Shown here one piece after another: positions 13,201 through 25,200 of a stretch of 64,000 bases of DNA. The stretch covers positions 2,707,896-2,771,895 of the forward strand of contig NW_017804020.1 in NCBI RefSeq assembly GCF_001625305.1. Direction: 5' to 3'. Source of the DNA: Branchiostoma belcheri. Lineage: Eukaryota > Chordata > Leptocardii > Amphioxiformes > Branchiostomatidae. The notes beneath the pieces were generated by a model that had not been told where the DNA came from, made no database searches, and worked only from the letters and a program-made list of their open reading frames with translations. Made by a program: the position numbers and the translations under genes. The first letter of the stretch is position 1; each line of letters begins with the position of its first letter.

Positions 13201-16200
13201 TTGCAACAGTCAAAGATCACCGGATCCTGCAACATCCAGAAAAACACATAAAGAAAAATTTCAAGTACTTTTCTGAGGTGTTATATACTAGAAGACTGTG
13301 ATGTGCGGTGTGTATGGGCATTAGGTGAAGTCTTTAACACTTACCATGGTGCAATGAAGAGTGCAGAGCGCTGTGTTTGTAAGTAATCACGACCTGGATA
13401 AAAGACAGCCAACAGTACTGAAGTTTATGCATGGAGACCAGAATTCTACTGCTGCATATCAAGCAGAGATTTTAACACCACAACAGACCAGCTGAAATTT
13501 GTGAATGATACACACCTCTATGCCTTTATGAAACAACATGTGTCACAATCTTATACTTCTCAGTGCAACCAAACCTTGTGATTAAACTGCCTTGGTATAC
13601 ATGGTGTAACTAAACAGTTGTATCCCAAAATGTGAATATGCTCCTTTCTTCTCCGAGAGACAAACGATAAGTTATGCTACGGTCACAACCTGCCGCACGT
13701 GCTTATGAATGCTGTCTACGTGCAAAAACGTGGGAAAACGTAGGGTATCCGTGCGTGGTGAGTACCGCCTCCGTACCGAATCCTACGGATTTGGGAGTAC
13801 GCAGACACGCCGTAGAACTTGTAAGTGCATGTAAAACTTGCAAAACGTGCGGTCTACAGATTCACCACCCGTGCATGCGAGTACGAGCGACGCGCGTGCC
13901 CCGTACATGTCGTGCGGAAGAAGAACGTGTGAGTACAGCCTCCTTGTGGTAAAGTTGCAATCGCACAGAGATCGTACGTTGTAAGCACGTACAGCTCACT
14001 TACCACTTGCGCAACGTACGATGCACGCAACCGCTTACAACCAGACTTGGCGTGCAGGCCACACTCTTACACTTTGCCAACCGTGCGAGTGACGTGCGTA
14101 GACGCCACTCCTTCCCCACGTTTTCAGAAAAAACGTAGCAGACGTAGCCTCCCAAAAAACGTACGGAGAAAAAGCATGTACGGTGGGTTGTGACCGAGGC
14201 TTTAGAAAGGCTTTCCTAAAGGTTAACTCTGTATGTACCTGTTGGTATGTCAATGTTCTCCACTTCTATCCTCTTCTGTCTGTATTCTGGCAGCACCAAT
14301 CCAAGGCTGCAAAAAGTGAAATATAAAGTCAACATTAATGCACAGCTTTCAATCCAAATATGTTTGATAAAGTAACAAGGCTAATCATTGACTATTAATC
14401 CATGAAGTGGTGGAAAATGAAACATCATTATTTGCATTGGTCATTGGGACTCCATATGGAGTACACAGTCAAATTATCAAAGCATGGCAGCAATGGCCTA
14501 TTGCCATAAAATAGGAGGCATGGCCCTTTTATGGTATAATAGACCATGTACGAGGGCAAGGCATACTGCCATCCTAAATGACACCATCATAAAAAGAGCA
14601 CATCCGACATAGGCAGAATGTACTGATCATAGTTAGAATCAAATTATAACAAAATTATATCTTCTACCATGTAAGCATTGCATGTTCATTTGTCAAGCCT
14701 TGCAAAGCAGCTGGTAAGATACCTTCATGCAGATACAAGGAAACATGATAATTTCTGTCTTACAAAATTCTTCCTTTTATTGTATATGGGATGAACTTTG
14801 GGAACAAAAGTCTACCATAAGGAACCAGGATTTTCTAAGCAACTTAAGTTAACAAAATGGTCTCAGGTTATCCAAAGTCAGTTGACTAGTGAAACCATAC
14901 TCAATTTGGCAAAGGCACAAACACATACAATGAACACAATTATAAACATATACAGTTGTCTGAAGTATTGTAAGTCTCAGAAATATAACAAATCCCCAGT
15001 TACTATGAGTTTGAACAATTACTGTATGTACATGTACTTTAAGTAAGTTTGTAACACTGCAACAAACACTAAGTCTATGCAAGCAAATACTGTGTACCTA
15101 AGTATCATTTCAAGTTAATAGATTCAGATGTACATTTACTTATAAACCACAATGCTATGAATTCCAGTAGAACTACATTTGTAGCTTCTCTTTTGTATGT
15201 TTTATTTTGTAACTTGAATTGAAGTCTCAATCAGAAAAGTCTTATACATAGTTGGCCTGATTAGACCAAAAATGCTTCTTGTTATCAACATTTCTATCAA
15301 CAAGGTTCAGAGCTTGTTCAATAAGAATTATATGTATTACATATATGGACAGGTGCTATCTCTGAGTTAGTTAATAGCAAGTACGATTCACATTCAACTT
15401 GTTAGTAACTACATGTAAGGGTGACAGACATGGTTAGATTTACTCATCATGTACTCTTAGGTGGGACAAGGAAGGGAGCACAGACATCCATTCAGTAATA
15501 TCACACATAGAGATGGACACAGGACATAACAGGTAATAGAACCTAGTACTTTATTCAAACATAATCAAGGATAAATCTAAGAGGGAGAAACCACTGCAGC
15601 AAAGTCTGTACACCAATGGTCTGGCAAGGATAAAGTTCTATCAGGGCAAGAATCCAAAACAAAGTGAAAAAAACTGTTAGGCTGAGATAGAATTGGGCTT
15701 TATAATAATGCCACTACTTTTGGGATCAGAGCTTGGATTGTGGAACAGCAAACAATGAATGCCTTTGTTGTTTGCTTTGGGATATGAGAGGCTATTTCAG
15801 GAGGAGCCTTAGTCATGTATGCTGAGAAAACTCTGGGGAGACTGTGACTTTATAAATGACATCTTATCCTGGTTCCTCCTGAAATAGCCTCAGCTCTGAG
15901 AGCAGGTTAAAGTCTAATGACTTGTGTACATACCTACATATCCCTCTTTGCCGTTGATGTTCATTGCAAATTAATGGCATTTTAACATGGTAGAGGTGAG
16001 AACAAAATACAAGTCAATTCTTTTAGCTCACCGTCAATTGGGGAGGGGCACCACGGACACTTCTCTTTTTTTTTTAGTTTATTACGCCAAACATGCAAGG
16101 AACTAATTCTAAGGGAACTGAGTCATGCAGCAAGTTACAGAGTTGACAATTTTGAGGAATAGGGATGCCTGTTGCAGCATCTCTACAGGGTAGCACTGTT

Positions 16201-19200
16201 TTAGAGGGAGGATGACAACACACAGTGGGGCCTGTTCTGACAGAGAAATTGGGGCCTAAAGGGAAGAAGTCATTACAGGGCACACATGTACAACACTTCC
16301 ACTGACGACACACGGGTTGCCTACACCAGCCGGTTGCAGCCATGCACAGGGAACACTGCCGGGGTCTGTGCCTGCACACATCCTGGACAACACACAAATG
16401 CTGCTGCAGAGGTACTGGGGGAGAAATTACCAGGAGTTAGCTGGAGTTCACCCATGCATTTAGTTCAAGGCAAGTACGGACTGCCTACCTGAATATGGTG
16501 CTGTTCATGGGACCATAGATGTATGTCCTGTTCACAAGGTCCACGTATCTCTGCAAACAAACACAAAGTTAATACAATTATGTCATGCATAAAAATGTTC
16601 TGACTGAAACATAGAAAATGAACTTACACATACAAATGATTGAGACTTTCTTTGGCATTACACCAACTTACAATGTATGTCAGAATGACTCAGATATTGT
16701 ACCTACAATGGATTGTTCTCTACTTTGGTAAAATTGCACTATATTTGGTAAAAATGCACTAAGAATGGTAAAATTGCACAGTATGTGGTAAAATTGCTCT
16801 GTATTTCATGAAATTGCACTGTATTTGGTAAAGTTGCAATGTACAAGTGTCCTGTCCTTGGTGCTGAAATTGTCGTTAGGATGTATAATACATAATGGTT
16901 GTGTCTGCTAACACTACTGACCTATAAAAGATGGCTGATAGATAATAACTAACCTGCTGGATAATAAATACAAAATGTCTCACCTCATCTTGTGACCTGA
17001 CAAAAGTCTCAATAGTCACCGCTCCCGACATTCGATCAATCATGTTTTTTCTCACCTGAAGATATACAGAATTAATTAATTGCATTTTCTTTATTATTTC
17101 ATATTTAAAGCATTTGCAGCAGCCACAAAAGTAGTTTTTTTGTACCACAAATAAATAGCTAGAACCAGCCTATAATACAAAAGAAGCCACCATTTCCCAT
17201 CAGTAACATCACATTTTTGCCTAACAGATATCAGTATGCTATAGTATCAATTCAACTTACTACATAAAAAAAATAACCAGAAAATGGACTCTGAAAATCC
17301 AGTTTAGTCCCCCTGAAATTGCTTTGGGTGCTTTTAATGACTTAAGATGTGAAGAGATAGTAGTCCAGGTGCACAAGAACTTATTCTGTCATACTCACAT
17401 CTTCCTTACTGGGGTTGTCTGGTTCCACCTCAAGGAAATCAACATTAGGTGGCTCCGACAAGTAACCCAGCTGTAGAAAAAAGAATGTATAAACTGTAAA
17501 GTTTTTGATACATAATTTGTGCAACTACATGGGGGTTTTAGCAGCAAACCTTTGTTGTTGTCTGTTGCAAAAGAGAAACCTTCTGGGATCCATTTAATGA
17601 TCAATATTCCTTCCATAAAAATCTCAGTCTATGGGGAAAAATGTTGGCAAAGTGCACAACGTTTGTGTCAAGGAAAAGATGTCAAAACCTCTCCTTCCTC
17701 CTTCATCTGGTCTGACAGGTGCTGTTTTATGCTTAGGTTGAAAAATGAGCCCCAGATTTTTTAAAACTGGGAGTTAAAAAATCAGCCCGGGTGACAAAAA
17801 TACCTAATCGTGATAACAACGACTGTTCCCTTTCTGGTGTCCGTCAGTCCAACAGACTGATTCTTTTACCTCACATTAACATATAAACATTTAATTAGTT
17901 AGCATTCTATCTGAAAGGATGGTGCAGAAGGACAAAATGCCAGCTGACTTTCATTGCATTGGCTTGTCTAAGACAAGATGTGGAAAAGGGCAACCTGTCC
18001 ACACCACACACCAACAATACATGCATACATACACCATACAATGTACACACACACAAACACACACAGACACACATACACAGTGGCCACAACCTGAAAATAT
18101 CTTAATCACACAAGGCCTTTCCCAAATACAGTTCTTTTATTATATATAATATATTGTAGTATAGTGAAATATTAGACTGCAAACATAGACACACAAGGCA
18201 AACATACAGTGATTGTCAATTTAAGGAATTAAAGTTTCTTCCAAAAACAAATATGTAAACATCAAACATAATTAGTTAAACACTCACAAGTGTTACTTAG
18301 TTGTGATATTAAGGTTACTATTTATTATCATTTAGAAATCAGTTGAAATCAGTGAGGTGTTAGTTGTTGGTGGTTTACATCACAACGTCACAGCAACTTC
18401 ACAGCAACATCACTGGTGCAATAAGTTAACATGGAGGTCTAATCTATAACAAAATCAGTACATGTAGATATCAGAATCATCACATCACATCAATAGCAAC
18501 AACAAACATTTAAATATATCATAGTGTTAGTTGATCTGTGTTATTCCTGTAGAAATCAAGTAGAATCAATTAATAAGTGTTATTAGCGGCTGATTTGGTT
18601 AGATCACCATCATAGCATGGTCCAGGCAGACTCACCCTATACTCAAGCAACGCTTTCTCAGTAAACTGAAAATGAAGTCAAAAGTGTAAAGCATGCAAAG
18701 CAGTATGCATTTAGATGGAACATAAAAGCAATATAAAGATATGCTGATGACATGAAAGTGTTGCATGTACGAAATATGATTGCTGCAGACATGCAAAAAA
18801 GCATTTTAATTTACTGCTTTGATGGGATAAAATGCACAAACCTGTTACAGCTATGAAATGTGGGAATTTGTGGAATGGAGCAACAGCTCTTAAAACTAAA
18901 TAGTCAACGTGGACAACACTGTTGGAGACTCACCGACGTATAAGTTTGCTCCTGTAACAACAAAAATGAACTGCAACTGATGAGTTATGAAAACTTGGGG
19001 CAACAAAAAAAACTATTCTACTATTTGCATACTGAACAAAATGCAACATAAGTTATACAAAAATGAAACATTGTAAGGATATCAAACAAGGTACCTCTGT
19101 TCCTTTGTTAATCTACAATTAAATGTTGTTAGTTTTGGACAGAACATTGATTTTGTTAGATCTCTTGCCTTCTATATAACGGTAAAGTCCAGTACCGTAA

Positions 19201-22200
19201 AGTAAAGCTATCAGTGATAGGCATGTATCCTCACCTGGCTTTTGAGACTGGGGTGGAAGAGTATGTAACCATTAGGGTTGATGGCAAAAGTATACCCAGT
19301 GGGACCAACCTGCAAAACAGAAAGTCATCAGCATCCTGTGATATCAAAAATATTAATATGTACATTACTGATTTCAACCAAGTCTGTGTCAAATAGGAAA
19401 CCTTTAAAGCCATGTACTTCAGTAGAGCACAAAGTACTTAGAAATCCTCAAGCTTGCATTCATTTTATCTGTTTGTCTGAGTTATATGTGCCAAGCAACT
19501 ATTTGCTTTGTTCAAGGGACCTCTCCTTGGTGCTGAAACTATGGGTGGAATAACGTCGGGGCTTTCCAAGATATTATACTCACAAATGTGAACTCTTCAA
19601 TACTATATCTTACTGTAACATCTACAATGTATATGCTCTTCAAAAATTGCATTGGATGTCTTTAAAACAAAAGAGACCTACCATAATGCTACTAGATAAG
19701 TAGGAGTGTGTTTACCTCCCTGTTGGGGTTGAATTTAGTGATCTGTGCCAGTGTGATGTCCGTGCCCATGACTCCTAGAATCTCCTGGCTCTGACACGCA
19801 CATCAAGACAAACACGTTTGATAAAAAATTACAAGCAAGTGTTTAACTACAGCACCATAATGATTACATTGTGTACTAAGTTGTAAGCATGATGGCATCT
19901 TAAGCTACTTGCAATGCTAGAAATGTTTATTCCTGGTAACAAACTGAATACAAAGTTTATGAAACTGTTAACTGCTTTTCTCCCAAACACATTTCACAGA
20001 TACCCTATCTATGAATCTTTGAATGTTTGAGAAATAATGTTGCATTTGATACAACCAATGCAAATGACACTGATAGCATTTTATGTGATAATGATCTATG
20101 GAAGACATTGGCAACTTTCTAATCTTCTGATAATATACTGATATACCGTAATTACAATTAAGTACTTATAAACTGTGATTACTGTGAATTAAACATATGA
20201 TAAGAAATATCTATATGATTGTGTCAATTTAAATGTCGACATTAAGTTAGACTTTAATCTCTCTATAAATATTACATTTTGTAAATGATGTTCACCACCT
20301 GATCATTACAAGTAATATCCTACTGTTAGGGATTGTTAAAAATTCAGATAATGCTCCTGCCGTTGGAAAAAAGATTTTGCAAGAAAGTGAGACTGGGAAA
20401 AAAATTCATCAAAGTATGATATACTGGTACATCTTAGTTTCCAGAGAGCTAGTTACATTACAATGCTAGCTAACTTCTGAGCTGCATGTGACAAGTTGGT
20501 TTCCTACACTTGATCCTTAACAACATTTAGATCTTTAATTTTTCTCTATGCATATATTTTCTTTTAACTTACAACTAAGTCCTGCAACATCAATCAGGTG
20601 GAAATTTAAGTAATTGACTGTAAGACAACAGTTATTAGATATACATTTAACAATACAATCTGGCATTGAAAGAATATGACTGAAGTTAAGAAATGATTAT
20701 CCTAGAGTTATTTGACATTGCTGCAAGCGCAGTACAGCCACCACATCACTGCATCACATCTCAGAAAGGCACACAGTACACTTCCCATCAGGTCACAGAT
20801 ACATACAGTCAGCCACAGACCAGAGACCTTACCACAGTGACAAGGCCAGCTGTCTAACACAACATCTACCACCAAGCTACTTACGGAATAAGAATTTCCA
20901 TAACTCACTGTTTGCTTCATGGAAGAGGAAATAAGGAACAGCCAACACTATTTAACATGCACAGTTTAGATCATGTACTACAGTTATGTCTGCTAGTTTT
21001 CGGCTGTTGAAAATGAAACAATGAAAATACACCTCTCATTTCAAGCACTTTTCTTTCCCTCCATAATACAGAAAAGCCTTTAGTTATAAATAATTACTGG
21101 ACTTTTAATTCAATAGACTTTTAGTTGTACCAATCATTGTGTAAAAGGACAGTGCAAGGCTTAGCACTATATTAACAGGTATTTTGTAGATGTACTAGAT
21201 GTTTTGTTCAAGTATCTAAAACCAGACATGGACTTATATGAGAAGACAATACAAGTCTCATTTTACAAAATCTTCAGTACTGACGTCTATCTATTTTGAG
21301 AACCAGTGGCAAGAATATGACTATGATTTTATGTTTCTAATGTATCTATTTTTAACTATCTGGCTTTTTTTAGAGAAAAAAAATGAAGTTATCTACTCAC
21401 TCCTTCTGACTTGTTGTAGACGGGAAGAGTGATGGTTGTCATCATGCCCATGCCCTAGAATTGGAATATCAAGAAGTTTAACAAGTACTGGAATTAGACT
21501 GCTTACAAGTATCTTACAAATGACACATTCCTATAAAGAAGACTACAAAGTTGACAACTTTATCAATAACTGAATATCAAATCTGCAAATGTAATATAAC
21601 AGATAACTATAGTACCTACAATCTCTCACTAGAGATCAACAAGTTATTGTCAGTATGGTTATGTACCCCATAAAATGTATTAATAAGATACAACTTGATT
21701 ACATTTTATTATGGGTACAGTAAATGGTCCAGTGAGGCATTTTGTTGCCATGAGGTCTGTAAATTTTACTTAAAAGACAGTCAGAACATTTGAATCTTGA
21801 TTTATGTCACTTTAGATCAATCAACTTGAAATTGAGGATTTGTAAAAGGACTTTAACACATTAACAGTATCATGATTAAAGTCTCTGATTGGGATTTCTA
21901 CTGCAAGCAGATCGGAGTTACGGAAATTTTATATACATGTATGCACAACACTTGTCAACACTATCAAATGAATGTCTGACCATAGCATCCAGGTAGATGT
22001 TTGTCCCACATGAACTGTTTTTCCCCAGATAACACCATGGGTCTACTCAGCACTGCCACATAGTCCTACAAACAGAGAAAAGTTAGAAAAGCATCCTATG
22101 AAAATTTATCATATGGAAGATGTAGGGTAACTTTATAACTAACTTAGATTAAAGGATCTGATGCTTTAAGGTACTGGGATGTAAAGAAAACAAATAATAA

Positions 22201-25200
22201 TCATATAGCCATAGTTGACAATTGCCAGTTACAGTTTTTAGTCACTTTAACTGGCAGTTACAGTGTATAAAAAATTAGATCCATCAAATTATGCTTCATC
22301 TATGTTTTATTGTCACACAACTTTGTCATTATTTTTTATATCATTTCAGGCCACCCAATTATGAAAGCTAGTGCTGATGGCAATTGATAAAAATGTTTAA
22401 GCAAATCTTAATTTTCAATCCTATAACTAACAATCATCGTTACGAAACATAATCAACAGGAGGCAGGCAGCAGGCATATGTGTGATGTACATTGTATATC
22501 GTGCATCAATCACATGAAGGCAGGGTTCTCACCAGTGCAGATGAGCCTTAGGGGGTCCCTAAAATGTGATTTTGCCCCCTTATACTGTTTTTCAGCCAGC
22601 ATAATGGGAGCGATTTTGTGTTGTTTTTACCCTTTTCTATCAGTTCTGTGGTAATGAAACCTGATTTAGATTCAGAAATAATAACTTTTGGCTTGAAAGA
22701 AGAGCTGGAACTTCTGGAGATAAAATTAAGTCTTAACAAAATTTGGCTCTCAAAATGAAGGAAATGGCATTTCAGAGGTTATAAAGTTGACAATTTTCTC
22801 CCAGCCCCCCCCCCCCCCCCCAAGTTTCACCTGGTGAGAACCCCCCCTGGAAGGTGACAGCCTGCATCACTTGTTATATTACCTGGTGGCATAGGGGGCA
22901 GAGGTGCTACAGCAGTACAAATAATGGGGAGGGTTACAAAATGGAAAGGGGAAGGAAAAGTAAGTGATAGGGAAGTGGAAAAGCAAGAAATATGAAAATG
23001 AGAGGGATATGAGGAACAACAATGCTTAACCTACACCTTTAAACACGAAAATGAAACTCAAGGATAAAAATGAAATTGTGAGAGTTGAAAATCGTACATC
23101 AGATGTACATGTCGAATTCTAAGCTGAACACTGATGTTGCATTGTAGCATTGCTACATATTGGTATTGCTCCTACAAAATGCCAGCTATTGCAAAGCTAC
23201 ATAATGCAATAAACGTGGTACACTGGGGGTCACAACGTCATAATAACCCATCCACCAACTATTGAGTTACTAGTGGAATTTTTCATCAAAGCCTACAATA
23301 TCTCCACCTAGAACTCGTCCTGCCCTGACAAGGCACTAGGAAAACACACATTTGTTTCTCCACACTCCATTTTTCTTGTTGTGACCAGGGGTACAAAAAG
23401 TTGATCACAAAGGAGCATTGAAGAATGGTGTGCTATGGTTGAAGAACTTTTTGTTTAGTTCTGTCAGAAATTTTACAAGAATAATATTTTTTCCTCTCCT
23501 TACACATATATGCAACTTGGAAGTAAAATTTGTCTGGTGCAGGTAATTTTCAATGTTACCTGCACTAATGCAAGTATGCAAAAAAAAAGTATTTTAAGCC
23601 CTGCAAATGGATGGAAGTGGAGACTGAGCCTTGATAATGATTGACAGGTCCCTGAGAAACAAGAAGCTGTCCCCTCCGCCTGCCTTAGCTCCCCTCACCT
23701 GTGTCTGCTGTCTTATGGCCCCCACTGCTGGAATCTCTAAGAAATAACCTAATTGGTGAGACAGAAGGAGAGACAGCTTAGAGGAGAGTGGGGAGAGAAG
23801 TAGGAGAGCGTGGGGGTGTGGAGAAGTCAGCCGGCCAGCTCACCTGAGTTTTCTGTCTGATGGCTCCGACAGCTGGAATGTCTACATAATAACCTACAGC
23901 GTACATGGCAGAAGGATCAGCTTTGGTCATACAGAAATGGGCACAGTAGAGCAGTGGTTAATTTTCTTTATGTGGTCCTGTCCCAGGGCAAAGTTAGGTT
24001 GTAAAACTATTATTTCATAAATTTTGTAAATCAACAATAGTCTGATACCTTTCTGAGACTGAGGTATTTGACAGAGTCTAACACAGTAAAGAAGGTTTCA
24101 GTCATGATTTCTGGTACATGAACATTTGCTGATCGATTTCCAATCAACACTTAATGGGTTTTCTCAATTATTAGGTAAAGATATGTGCCAATCTTGTTCT
24201 GTACTGTAAAAGATGTATCTTTCCCTGGGACAAGCTAATGTTACAAAATCATCTCTTCAAATTCGTGCAAAATTAATTTTAAAAAAGTCTCATGGCAAAT
24301 TTAAACTTCTGATATTAAACAGGAATCATGGAATTTAAGTTTATTAGTGCAAAAAAGCAGCAAAATTGTTTTAATATGGGGTTCACTGCCATGCCTGATT
24401 TTCAGCAAGCTGTAGTGTCATTCCTCAAACTAAAAATAGCAAACAGAGCATGTAGCACATACAGTATAGACATGCCATTAACAAATGTGACTATTACATG
24501 TAATGTTACCAGCAAACTTACCGGAGAAAGTAGCATTATCATAAATATCAGCAAAATTCAATATAGCATTTGGAGAACTGTTTTACCCACTGAATTCCAT
24601 GCCAAAGGCATGCCATGTCAACAGCAGCAAGACATGATATTTTAGAAAGCTGCACTTCATACAAAGGATGTTCGAGGGCGCACCTGCACATCTGACGGAT
24701 GTGCAGTTTTTAATTACAAACCTTTATTTTCACATGCCATCCACTTAAGTGCACTGGTTGAGTAAGCAGGTGGCCCAACTGCATAGGTGAATATTCTGAT
24801 CTGTAGCAAAAGGGATTCAAACATGTTTCTCACCATGTTAGAAAGAAATAGTTATACTGTTATGTGAATATTTACCAAACAAGGGTATCATTGCTTAGAG
24901 AAGTTGTAACTTCAGCACACCATAACCTCATGTAGACTTGTCAAAGAAAACTCCTTTTACAAAATAAATACAGGATTACACAATCGTTTTTCCTGATTTT
25001 TACATGTTACCATTTGCTTGACTCAAAACTCACATCTCTGTCCTTGTTATACTTCTCAAACACCTCCACAGGCCTCTCTGTGCCACCATCAGTGAAAAGC
25101 ATGATGATCTTGTTACACCTCGCACCCTGGCTAGTGGAGTTTGTATTGAACTAGAAGCAGGATCATAGAATATTAATTCCAACTGAAACATATACAAACA

